NCBI RefSeq assembly: GCF_030160835.1
Contig: NZ_BSPC01000059.1
Span: 37,841 to 101,840, forward strand
DNA: 64,000 nt
Origin: Labrys miyagiensis
GTDB lineage: Bacteria > Pseudomonadota > Alphaproteobacteria > Rhizobiales > Labraceae
Direction of reading: 5' to 3'
The position numbers and the translations under genes were made by a program. Positions 31,901 to 40,100 of this stretch are shown here, piece after piece. Each line of letters begins with the position of its first letter. The stretch's first letter is position 1. The notes beneath the pieces are model-generated. The model had not been told where the DNA came from and did no database searches. It saw only the letters and a program-made list of their open reading frames with translations.

Positions 31901-31905
31901 AGCGT
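31850..31905 (+). repeat. Repeat B forming the 3' end of the helicase frame
   Basis: CCCAAAGCATTT...GTCGACA...TTTTCCGATTAG closely matches 37074-37110 (CCCAGAGCATTT...GTCGACAAG.TTTCCGACTAG). The TAG at 31898-31900 ends the upstream reading frame. It marks the truncation point. Confidence 0.7.
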
Positions 31906-32136
31906 GGTGGCTTTAAGTTCGATGGCTTTGGCTGTCATCCCCGGCCGTATCCTCACAAGCTTTGCTTGTGAGTATGCTCACGAGCGCAGCGAGAGAGAGC
32001 GAGGGGAAGGGGATCCAGGGGCCCATGAGGCAGAGACCTTTGGCCCCTGGATCCCCTTCCCAAGGGCTCCGGCCTTGCCGGGGATGACAGCTTCCCCTGT
32101 CTCGTTGGCGATCGTGTCTAAAGCCACTATGCTCTA
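31898..32136. repeat. Nested palindromic element
   Basis: Outer arms: TAGAGCGTGGTGGCTTTA (31898-31915) and its near reverse complement (32118-32136). Next in: GCTGTCATCCCCGGC (31931-31945) against 32077-32091, exact. Innermost: 20-bp exact arms 32004-32023 and 32042-32061. A side hairpin CTCACAAGC-TTT-GCTTGTGAG lies at 31952-31972. No coding capacity. It resembles the mobile non-coding palindromes common in this order. Confidence 0.85.
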
Positions 32137-32217
32137 GAAAAGTGCGTCAAAACAAAGAGTTATAGATCGTCGCATTTTGCGATTCTTAGTGATTCGATCT
32201 GAAGGTAAGACGCTCTA
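32137..32217 (-). repeat. TAGAGC-headed repeat (divergent copy) ending the exported-protein gene
   Basis: On the minus strand it begins TAGAGCGTCTTACC, where TAG (32217-32215) is the stop of the 32215-32982 gene. It continues to GAATCGCAAAATGCGAC and CTTTGTTTTGACGCAC, the conserved tail of the family in order. Confidence 0.75.
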
Positions 32218-32982
32218 GCGCTTCAGGTACTCCAGCAACCCGTTGACCGCATCGCTGGTGGCATGGCCCTGGACATGGGTCTTGACCAGCAACGAGCCTT
32301 GGTTCTCGGCAAAATCCGCCCGATCGATCTTGACATCGAGCCCGGGAATGTCGGGCACCACGGCCTGGGCCTTGTCCGACTCGAGCGCCTTGGCGATGGC
32401 TTCGGTAAGCCGGGCATTGACGTCGCCGAGGATGGCGGACGCCGCCTGGAGGGTTTCGGGATGGCCCGTGCGGATGTCGGCCTGGCCCTTGACGCGTAGC
32501 GCGACCTGGCGCGGCGTCGGGGTATAGAGCTCGACCGGAATGATGATCGAGATCGTGTCGGTGGCGATCTTGGTCTTGACCTTCTGGCCCAGCACCTTGG
32601 CGCAGGCCCAGGCCGTCACATGGCCGGAAATGTCGAGCACGGCGGTGTCGCCATCCGCCCTGATATGGGCATCATCGACGCTGTTCACCACCAAGTTGGC
32701 GCCCTTGTGCCGGCAGGCGTCGTCCGGGAGCGGCAAGCGTTTGGCGATCTCCAGAGCCTTGTCCTGCAAGTCCTTGAGGTCGCCAGTCGCCACCAGGTTG
32801 AGCGCCATGCGATCGGCGTCCGTGTGCATGTCGAGCGAGGCTGTGACGGGGATATCGACCGTGACGCCCAGGATCTTCACCGGCACCGTCTGCGGCCCGA
32901 TATCGAGCGCCCGGGCCGGCAGCGACAGGCCACCGAGGACGAGGAGGGCAGCAATGGCACTTCTACCGGCGAAACGGGGCAT
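32215..32982 (-). CDS. Exported protein of unknown function
   Basis: 255 residues from MPRFAGRSAIAALLVLGGLS, a signal peptide probably cleaved after PARA (ALDIGPQ follows). SD AGGAAGGTG fixes the start at 32982. The mature protein is beta-rich with repeated IPV/VPVKI-type strands (VTVDIPVTASLDM, SIIIPVELYTP) and a short C-terminal helix. It has one Cys pair (ACRHK, WACAK). I recognise no family; an envelope or periplasmic location is likely. Its TAG stop is supplied by the repeat that follows. Monocistronic, divergent from yggS. Confidence 0.75.
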   Translation of the reverse strand: MPRFAGRSAIAALLVLGGLSLPARALDIGPQTVPVKILGVTVDIPVTASLDMHTDADRMALNLVATGDLKDLQDKALEIAKRLPLPDDACRHKGANLVVNSVDDAHIRADGDTAVLDISGHVTAWACAKVLGQKVKTKIATDTISIIIPVELYTPTPRQVALRVKGQADIRTGHPETLQAASAILGDVNARLTEAIAKALESDKAQAVVPDIPGLDVKIDRADFAENQGSLLVKTHVQGHATSDAVNGLLEYLKR

Positions 32983-33144
32983 GGACGCACCTTCCTGAAA
33001 CATTGGTCTTGGAATTGAGGGCTTTTATCATGGCAAAGTGATGTTCTGATAGCCTTCGGCCGACGCCGGCGCTATCTCCGGGCTCGATCCGTGCGTTCAC
33101 GCACCCGGTGGAAGCCGCCCGGAAAGCCGCCCAGGAAGCCAACA

Positions 33145-33807
33145 ATGTCCGATGCCACAGCCCGCCTCGCCGAAGTCCGCCTCGCCATTGCCCGCGCGGA
33201 GGCGGATGCCCATCGCCCGGCGGGCTCGGTGACCCTGGTTGCCGTCTCCAAGACCTTCGGGCCGGAAGCGATCGAGCCTGTGCTTGCCTCGGGCCAGCGC
33301 GTCTTCGGCGAGAATCGCGTGCAGGAAGCGCAGGGCAAATGGCCCGACATGAAGGAGCGCTATCCCGATATCGAGCTTCATCTCATCGGCCCGCTGCAGT
33401 CGAACAAGGCGAAGGAGGCGGTTGCCCTCTTCGATGTGATCCACACCGTCGATCGTCCCTCGATCGCCCAGGCGCTTGCCAGGGAGATCGCCCGGCAGGG
33501 CAAGGCGCCACGCCTCCTCGTGCAGGTGAACACCGGCGAGGAGGAACAGAAGGCTGGCGTGATCCCGCAGGAGGCGGATGCCTTCATCGCCGCCTGCCGG
33601 CAGGAGCACGGCCTCGAGATCGAGGGGCTGATGTGCATCCCACCGGTCGATCAGTCGCCGGGCCCGCATTTCGCGCTGCTCGCCAAGATCGCCAGGCGCA
33701 ATGGTCTGACCGTGCTTTCGATGGGCATGTCCGGCGATTTCGAAACGGCCATCGAGGTTGGCGCCACGCATGTGCGGGTGGGGAGCGCGATCTTCGGGGC
33801 AAGGTGA
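33145..33807 (+). CDS. YggS/PROSC family PLP-binding protein
   Basis: 220 residues. A single-domain alanine-racemase-like barrel that binds pyridoxal phosphate and keeps vitamin B6 and amino-acid pools balanced. The PLP Lys is in LVAVSKTFGPEAI. GENRVQEAQGKWP, HLIGPLQSNKAKEAV, LSMGMSGDFETAIEVGATHV and RVGSAIFG are all conserved. ATG 33145 has AGGAAG upstream. Usually found near proC or division genes; here it is alone, convergent with the L,D-transpeptidase across a palindromic repeat. Confidence 0.93.
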   Translation: MSDATARLAEVRLAIARAEADAHRPAGSVTLVAVSKTFGPEAIEPVLASGQRVFGENRVQEAQGKWPDMKERYPDIELHLIGPLQSNKAKEAVALFDVIHTVDRPSIAQALAREIARQGKAPRLLVQVNTGEEEQKAGVIPQEADAFIAACRQEHGLEIEGLMCIPPVDQSPGPHFALLAKIARRNGLTVLSMGMSGDFETAIEVGATHVRVGSAIFGAR

Positions 33808-33809
33808 TC

Positions 33810-33947
33810 GGGAGCGCGGACATCCTGTCCGCTCTTGAACCGAAGGTGGGACGGGAGAGAGCGTAATTGGTGTGCCAGTCTTTAGACCGGCCTGCCGAAT
33901 ACGGTTCACGTCCTGGATCGAAGAGCGGACAGGATGTCCGCGCTCCC
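33810..33947. repeat. BIME-like inverted repeat of the GGAGCGCGGACA family
   Basis: Arms 33810-33836 and 33921-33947 are exact 27-bp reverse complements. Each contains GCGGACA-TCC-TGTCCGC. The 84-bp spacer holds another small palindrome (GCCAGTCTTTAGACCGGC, 33872-33889). It occupies the convergent gap between yggS and the L,D-transpeptidase gene. Confidence 0.9.
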
Positions 33948-33950
33948 AGG

Positions 33951-34481
33951 CTACCCGATCACCATCACCGCGTGGCGCGACAGGCGCGGTAGCACCTTGC
34001 GGAAGACGTCGGGCGTCACCGCCACGCAGCCTGCCGTGGGCGAGCCGTTCTCGCGCGACAGGTGCCAGAAGATGGCGCTGCCGCGGCCTTTCACGATCGG
34101 TCCGTCATTCCAGCCGAGCGGGACGATGACGTCGTAGAGCCTGTCGGCGCGGGTCAGCCTTTCTTCGCTTGTCTGGTCGAGGGGGCGCTTGATCGGCTTG
34201 TTGTAGCGCCGGTCGGCGACATCGTCGCACCAGGCGTCCTCGGGCTGGATGGCATGGAAGGGCAAGGCGGAGGGGATGCGCGGGCCGCGGTCGCGACGCT
34301 GCAGCAGGCCGCGCAGGGGCAAGGCGCCGCGTGGCGTACCGCCATCGCCCTCGCGCTTGGCCGTGACGAGGCCGCTGCGTCCGAGCACGCAGGGGAACGT
34401 TATGCCGGCTACGGTCAGGCGTCCTTTCGTACGGCAGAGGGGCGAGGCCTGCACACGCAGGAGCCTGATTCGGCGCTTCAC
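33951..34481 (-). CDS. L,D-transpeptidase (YkuD domain)
   Basis: About 176 residues with a YkuD catalytic domain: LRLL-type N-terminus, FPCVLGRSGLVTAKREGDGG, TPRGALPLRG and the active-site block SAIFWHLSRENGSPTAGCVA with catalytic Cys and upstream His. These enzymes form 3-3 crosslinks or attach proteins to peptidoglycan. I place the start at GTG 34481 (VKRRIRLLRVQ) because relatives begin there; an in-frame ATG lies at 34529. No signal peptide is visible from either start, as is usual for this short form. Divergent from the CenR-like regulator, a cell-envelope regulator in relatives. Confidence 0.85.
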   Translation of the reverse strand: MKRRIRLLRVQASPLCRTKGRLTVAGITFPCVLGRSGLVTAKREGDGGTPRGALPLRGLLQRRDRGPRIPSALPFHAIQPEDAWCDDVADRRYNKPIKRPLDQTSEERLTRADRLYDVIVPLGWNDGPIVKGRGSAIFWHLSRENGSPTAGCVAVTPDVFRKVLPRLSRHAVMVIG

Positions 34482-34648
34482 GGCGTTATTTCCAGCTTCT
34501 TCATCGCAAAATCTTTGTCGAAAGAGCATCCCATTATTTCACAAATCATGGCGCATGCTTCCATAATGCGATAGAGGCCTTGCTGCCGCGCCCTGCAAAG
34601 CGCCCCGCCTGTCTGTAACGTTCCGCTGTCTTGCCTTTGGGGATTGTC

Positions 34649-35335
34649 ATGTCCGGCAGTCGCAAAATTCTTATAGTCGATGACGAAAATGAGCTGCGCC
34701 AGGCCCTGGCGGAGCAATTGTCGCTCTATGACGAGTTCGAAATCGTCCAGGCGGAGTCGGCCAGCCGCGCCGTGCAGGTCGCCAAGGGCGATCATCTCGA
34801 TCTCGTCATCATGGATGTCGGCTTGCCGGACATGGATGGCCGCGAGGCGGTGAAACTCCTGCGCAAGAACGGCTTCAAGTCGCCGATCATCATGCTCACC
34901 GGGCATGATTCCGACGCCGACACCATCCTGGGTCTGGAAGCGGGCGCCAACGACTATGTGGTGAAGCCCTTCCGCTTCGCCGTGCTGCTCGCCCGCGTAC
35001 GCGCGCATCTGCGCCAGCACGAGACGAGCGAAGATGCCGTTTTCAACATCGGCCCCTTCACCTTCAAGCCGGCCTCCAAGCTGCTGCTGACCGAGAAGGG
35101 CTCCAAGGTCCGCCTGACGGAGAAGGAAACCTCGATCCTGCGCTATCTCTACCGCTCCGGCCAAAAGGCGGTGCAGCGCGACGTGCTGTTGCAGGAGGTG
35201 TGGGGCTACAATTCCGGCGTCACCACCCACACGCTGGAAACGCATATTTATCGTTTGCGTCAGAAGATCGAAAAGGATCCCTCCAACGCTGCTCTCCTCG
35301 TGACTGAGGGGGGCGGCTACAAGCTTGTTCCCTGA
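34649..35335 (+). CDS. OmpR family response regulator, CenR/OtpR-like
   Basis: 228 residues. Receiver domain with acidic pocket D11/D12, phospho-Asp56 in LVIMDVGLPDMDG, Thr (IIMLTGHD) and Lys (YVVKPF). The winged-helix output domain ends QKIEKDPSNAALLVTEGGGYKLVP. No histidine kinase is adjacent. The downstream small cyclic-nucleotide-fold gene matches what I recall for Brucella OtpR/CenR, an envelope-stress regulator. That, and the divergent L,D-transpeptidase, make CenR the best guess. ATG 34649 was preferred over an upstream TTG (34631). Confidence 0.82.
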   Translation: MSGSRKILIVDDENELRQALAEQLSLYDEFEIVQAESASRAVQVAKGDHLDLVIMDVGLPDMDGREAVKLLRKNGFKSPIIMLTGHDSDADTILGLEAGANDYVVKPFRFAVLLARVRAHLRQHETSEDAVFNIGPFTFKPASKLLLTEKGSKVRLTEKETSILRYLYRSGQKAVQRDVLLQEVWGYNSGVTTHTLETHIYRLRQKIEKDPSNAALLVTEGGGYKLVP

Positions 35336-35366
35336 TCCAGGCGGGCCTGCTGACCGATAATCGCGT

Positions 35367-35849
35367 ATGGCGCTTGAAGAAGATATGGTTCTGTTGGCTC
35401 AGGTCGCGCTGTTCCGCGACATGGACCGCGATGCCTTGCGCCTCCTCGCCTTCTCCTCCGAGCGCCGGCGCCTGCGGGCGGGCGACACCCTGTTCCGCAA
35501 GGATGATATCTCCGAATACAGCTTCGTGGTGGTCAGCGGCAGCATCACCCTGATCGACGACGATGTCGCCACCGCCATCGTCGGTCCGGGCACCCTGATC
35601 GGCGAGATGGCGCTGGTGTCGGAGACGCGGCGTCCCACCACCGCCATCGCCCGCGAGCCCACGGTCATCCTGCGCCTGTCGCGTCAGATGTTCCGCCGCA
35701 CGCTGGAGGAATATCCGGCCACGGCCGCCCACATCGCTGCCGAACTGAGGCAGCGCGTGCTCCAGATCTCGGACGAGTTGGCGGAAGTGAAGAAGAGGCT
35801 GATCGAGATGGGACCGGAGGAAACCGGTCCGAAATCCTCCAAGCGCTGA
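35367..35849 (+). CDS. Cyclic nucleotide-binding-fold protein (cNMP domain only)
   Basis: 160 residues, a stand-alone CAP_ED domain with no HTH. VALFRDMDRDALRLLAFSSE, RAGDTLFRKDDISEYSFVVV and the phosphate-binding-cassette-like GEMALVSETRRPTTAIARE are recognisable. A C-terminal helix follows (EYPATAAHIAAELRQRV...). It lies 31 bp after the CenR-like gene and is probably co-transcribed. It may modulate that regulator or be a Crp-like remnant. Ligand not inferable, though GE...RPTTA keeps the usual Glu and Arg. Confidence 0.85.
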   Translation: MALEEDMVLLAQVALFRDMDRDALRLLAFSSERRRLRAGDTLFRKDDISEYSFVVVSGSITLIDDDVATAIVGPGTLIGEMALVSETRRPTTAIAREPTVILRLSRQMFRRTLEEYPATAAHIAAELRQRVLQISDELAEVKKRLIEMGPEETGPKSSKR

Positions 35850-35997
35850 TTCGCTCGCCTTTCGTTCCGACCCTGTTCAAGATGTTAAGATCAGGTGTCA
35901 AATCTGTTTCGCCGTGGGACGGAACTGTTTTCATTCAGACACAGTTCAGTCAGCGTTTGCTAGCCTCGCTTCACTGGAACGCTGAGGAGACTAGGGG

Positions 35998-36351
35998 ATG
36001 AAAACACCCGTCAAGCTGATCTTCGCTGCCTTCATCGCCTTCATGGGGCTGTTCGCCACGGTGCAAGCGTCTTCGGCCATGCCGATCGCACCGGCTGCGA
36101 ACCAGCAGCAGGGCACGTCCAATCTGCTGCAGGATGTGGTCTGGCCGTGCGGCCGTGGCTGGGTCCAGAATCGCTGGGGACGCTGCGTGCCTATCCGCCC
36201 GAGGGGCTATGGCTACTATGGACCGCGCTACTACTATGGCCCGCGCTATTACTACGGCCCGCACTATTACCGGCCTCGCTACTATGGTCACCGCTACTAC
36301 TATGGCGGTCCGCGCTACTATCGTCCTTATCGTTATTATCGCCGGTGGTAA
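35998..36351 (+). CDS. Secreted Tyr/Arg/Gly-rich repeat protein with GCG_CRPN-like prefix
   Basis: 117 residues. A signal peptide (MKTPVKLIFAAFIAFMGLFA...QASSA) is followed by WPCGRGWVQNRWGRCVPI, a two-Cys motif like the GCG_CRPN prefix that precedes low-complexity repeats in rhizobial exported proteins. The C-terminal about 50 residues are YYGPR-type tandem repeats (RYYYGPRYYYGPHYYRPRYY). Strongly basic and aromatic; function unknown, cell-surface location likely. A clear terminator follows at 36380. Confidence 0.85.
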   Translation: MKTPVKLIFAAFIAFMGLFATVQASSAMPIAPAANQQQGTSNLLQDVVWPCGRGWVQNRWGRCVPIRPRGYGYYGPRYYYGPRYYYGPHYYRPRYYGHRYYYGGPRYYRPYRYYRRW

Positions 36352-36379
36352 TGCGAGCAGTCCGAATCGCAGATGGCAG

Positions 36380-36401
36380 GCGGGCCACGGCCCGCTTTTT
36401 T
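36380..36401 (+). terminator. Rho-independent terminator after the Tyr-rich protein gene
   Basis: GCGGGCC-AC-GGCCCGC (36380-36395), a perfect 7-bp stem, followed at once by TTTTTT (36396-36401). Confidence 0.9.
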
Positions 36402-36437
36402 GTGATCGCCTGGAGGAAGGCCCTCGTTGAAATGACC

Positions 36438-36539
36438 AGAGCAAAGCGCGTTTACTCGCAAACGATCATTGCTCTAACTCCTTGTTTTAACGCGTCTTTG
36501 CGATTCTTGTCGATTTCGTCAAATCACAAAACGCTCTAG
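36438..36539 (+). repeat. TAGAGC-family palindromic repeat (copy 2)
   Basis: Head AGAGCAAAGCGCGTTTACTC pairs with ATGATCGTTTGC-type bases up to GCTCT (36475). The conserved tail follows: CTCCTTGTTTTAACGCGTCT, TTTGCGATTCTTGTCGATTT and CAAATCACAAAACGCTCTAG. This copy is not at a stop codon but 35 bp after a terminator. Confidence 0.88.
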
Positions 36540-36540
36540 C

Positions 36541-36990
36541 GAAGCGATTCGGGCGTGCTTCGTTCGAGCCTCGTTCCAGATCTTAAGCGCATGAGCGAAA
36601 TCGGCATCGGGCCGGTCCATTTCAGGATTTAACCATGAGGCCCGGAGCGGCTGAGATAGCTGGCCAAATCCGGGTCACGCCTTTCGACGCAATTGCACCG
36701 CATAGCGTCGTCGAGGGGTGGACGGCCGTCCTCGTGGGGCAGGGACGCTGAAGACAGCGATTCGGCCGTGCTCCGTTCAAGCCTCGTTCCATTCGTTAAT
36801 CGGCGGAGCGATCGTAGCCCGGATCTGGTCCAAATCGGGATCGGGCCGCCATCAAGCGCGTCCCGGAGGAGCGTTCGGTCTTAACCATGTCATCCGACAG
36901 GCGAACAAGGCGAGAAAACGGAGCGGACAGTGATTCGGGCGCTCTTCGTTCCCCCGCCGTTCGCGGGGTTAAATTTTGGCTTTGCGATCG
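36541..36990 (+). repeat. Degenerate direct repeats in the 824-bp gap before the SUV3-like helicase
   Basis: GCGATTCGGGCGTGCTTCGT (from 36544), GCGATTCGGCCGTGCTCCGT (from 36758) and GTGATTCGGGCGCTCTTCGT (from 36929) are successive copies about 170-215 bp apart. The first two are each followed by ..AGCCTCGTTCCA, an ATCGGG-ATCGGGCCG segment and TTAACCAT. No open frame with sensible codon use runs through them. The third copy ends in CCCCGC-CGTTC-GCGGGG (36951-36967) plus an AT stretch. Function unknown. Confidence 0.6.
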
Positions 36991-37059
36991 CCATATTGTG
37001 CTTCATAGCAAGACAGGCTCGTTCGAGTCTGGTACCAGAAGGCAGGAAACGGCCCTTTG

Positions 37060-37112
37060 ATTGGTGTTTTCCCAGAGCATTTGCCAGCCAGGTCGACAAG
37101 CTTTCCGACTAG
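37060..37112 (+). repeat. Repeat B (copy upstream of the SUV3-like helicase)
   Basis: CCCAGAGCATTT...GTCGACAAGCTTTCCGACTAG, paired with 31859-31900. Typical of the short palindrome-rich spacers in this chromosome. Confidence 0.6.
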
Positions 37113-37175
37113 GGAAACGCATGAAGACAGAGAGTTCGCCGTCGCAGGGCATGGGGTGTCCGGCAATTCGTAATC

Positions 37176-40100
37176 TTGGATGTTTCGGCATCCGCCACCG
37201 AGACTGACGCCCGAAAGACCGCCGAGACGTTGATGCTGCCTCCCATCCTGCCCCCTTCCGTGCGCGCCCGTGGCGTGACCGCGGTGCTGGGTCCGACCAA
37301 TACCGGCAAGACCTATCTCGCCATCGAGAGGCTACTCGGGCATGGCGCCGGCATAATCGGCCTGCCACTGCGCCTGCTGGCACGCGAGGTCTATAACAGG
37401 CTGGTCGAGCGGGTCGGCGCCGAATTCGTGGCGCTCGTCACGGGCGAAGAAAAGATCAAGCCCGACAGGGCTCGCTACTGGGTCGCCACTGCAGAGGCGA
37501 TGCCGCGCGATCTCGAAGTGCCTTTCGTGGCACTCGATGAGATCCAGATCGCCGCCGACCTCGAGCGCGGCCATGTCTTCACCGATCGCCTGCTCAACCG
37601 CCGCGGCACGCATGAGACGCTGCTGCTCGGCTCGCTGACCATGAAGCCGATCGTCGAGCGGCTGATCCCCGGCGTCAATGTCGTCACGCGCCCGCGCCTA
37701 TCGAACCTGCTCTTCGCCGGGGATCGCAAGCTCACTCGCCTGCCGCGCCGCACCGCCATCGTCGCCTTCTCGGCCGACGAGGTCTATGCCATTGCCGAGC
37801 TGATCCGCCGTCAGCGCGGCGGGGCCGCCGTGGTGCTGGGGGCGCTGTCGCCGCGCACACGCAATGCGCAGGTCGCGATGTACCAGAATGGCGACGTCGA
37901 CTTCCTGGTCGCCACCGATGCCATCGGCATGGGCCTCAACCTCGATGTCGACCATGTCGCCTTTGCCGGCGACCGCAAATTCGATGGCTACCAGTTCCGT
38001 CGCCTGACGCCGTCCGAATTCGGCCAGATCGCCGGCCGCGCCGGGCGCCATGTCCGCGACGGCACCTTCGGGACGACCGGGCGCTGCGATCCGCTGGAAC
38101 CCGAACTGGTCGAGGCCATCGAGGGCCACAGTTTCGACAGTGTCAAGGTGCTGCAATGGCGCAATCCAGCCCTGAATTTTTCATCGATGCAGGCGCTGCA
38201 GGCGTCGCTTTCGGCCGTGCCCGAAGAGCAGGGGCTCACCCGCGCGCCCGATTCCGACGATATCCGCGCCTTCTCCATCCTCTCTCGCGATGAGGAGATA
38301 CGCCGATACGCTCACGGGCCGCAGGCAGTCGCGCGGCTGTGGGAAGTGGCCGGCCTTCCCGACTATCGCAAGATTTCGCCGCACTCCCATGCCGATATCA
38401 TCACGAACCTCTATGGATTCTTGATGAGGGAGGGTAAGGTCCCGGACGACTGGTTCGCCCGTCAGGTCGCCATGTCGGATCGGACCGACGGCGACATCGA
38501 TACGCTCTCCACGCGTATCGCCCATATCCGAACCTGGACTTTTGCGGCAAATCGGCTTGACTGGCTGAAAGACCCCGCTCATTGGCAAGGTGTGACACGC
38601 AGTGTGGAGGACAAGCTCTCCGACGCCCTGCATGAACGGCTTGCCCAACGCTTTGTCGACCGTCGCACCAGCGTGCTGATGCGGCGCCTTAGAGAAAATG
38701 CGATGCTTGAGACTGAAATTACCAAAACCGGCGATGTGATTGTCGAAGGTCAGCACGTCGGAACGCTGCAGGGCTTCCAGTTTGCCCCGGATCCGAGTGC
38801 CGGTGACGGGGAGAGCGGCCGCGCCCTGCGGGCCGCCGCAGCCAAGGCCCTGGCGGGCGAGATCGAGTCCCGCAGCCAGAAATTCTCGCAGGCGCCGGAC
38901 ACCGAGTTCGCCCTGGCCACCGATGGCACGGTGCGCTGGATCGGCGAGCCCGTCGCCAAGCTTCTCGGCGGCGAGAAGCCGCTCAGCCCGCGCATCCGCC
39001 TGCTGGCCGACGAGCAACTGACCGGCCCGGCCCGCGATGCGGTGCAGACCCGCCTCGACATCTGGATCGGCAACCACATCACCCGCCTGCTCGGCCCGCT
39101 GCTGGCGCTCGACAAGGCCGAAGACCTGCAAGGGCTCGCCAAGGGCATCGCCTTCCAGCTCGTCGAGGCACTCGGTGTGCTCGATCGTGCCAAGGTGGCC
39201 GAGGATCTCAAGCAACTCGACCAGAACCAGCGCGCCTCACTGCGCAAGCATGGTGTGCGCTTTGGCGCCTATCACATCTATCTACCGGCGCTGATGAAGC
39301 CCGCGCCGCGTGCGTTGGCCGCCCAGCTCTGGGCGCTGACCCATGGCGGTCTCGACCAGAAGGGCCTCGACGAGATCCCGCATCTGGCCGCTTCCGGCCG
39401 CACCTCGATGCCGGCCGATAAGTCGATCGACAAGAACCTCTATCGCCTGGTGGGCTACCGCGTCTGCGGCGAGCGCGCCGTGCGCGTCGATATCCTCGAG
39501 CGCCTGGCGGACCTGATTCGCCCGGCCATCGCCTATCGCCCCGGCACCACGGTGGGCCAGCCGCCCTCCGGCACCGCCGATGGCGACGGCTTCGTCGCCA
39601 CCGTACAGATGACCTCGCTGGTCGGCTGTTCGGGCGAGGATTTCGCCTCGATCCTGCGCGGCCTCGGCTACCGCTCCGAGAAGCGCAAGGGTCCGGCGAT
39701 CACACAGGAGATCCGTCTGCCGGCGCCGACAGAGCCGGCTGCGCCAGCCGTGACCGAGGAGGCCGTTTCTGCGCCCGTAACGGATGAGGCGACCGCCCCG
39801 GCCCAAGAGACGGTGCAGGAAACGGCCCAGGAGGCGGTGGAAGAGACGGTCGAGGAGACGATCCAGGAAACGGCTGAGGAGGCCGCCTTCGCCGCCGAGC
39901 CCGTCCTGACCGAAGCGGCTCCCGAGGCTGATACCGCCGAGGCCGAGCCCGTCGAGGCTGCGGCGCCGGCACCGGCCGAGATCGATGCGATGGAAGTGGT
40001 GGCCTCGCCGCCGCACGAAGAGTCCTTCCAGGAAGCCAGTGAGCAGACGGCCGACGAGACGGCAGCCGAATCGCCCGCCGACGAGGCTCCGGCTGGCGAA

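Noticed and set aside
36693-36933. Short frames in the gap before the SUV3-like helicase
   Set aside because: They run across degenerate direct repeats and lack start signals or sensible codon use.
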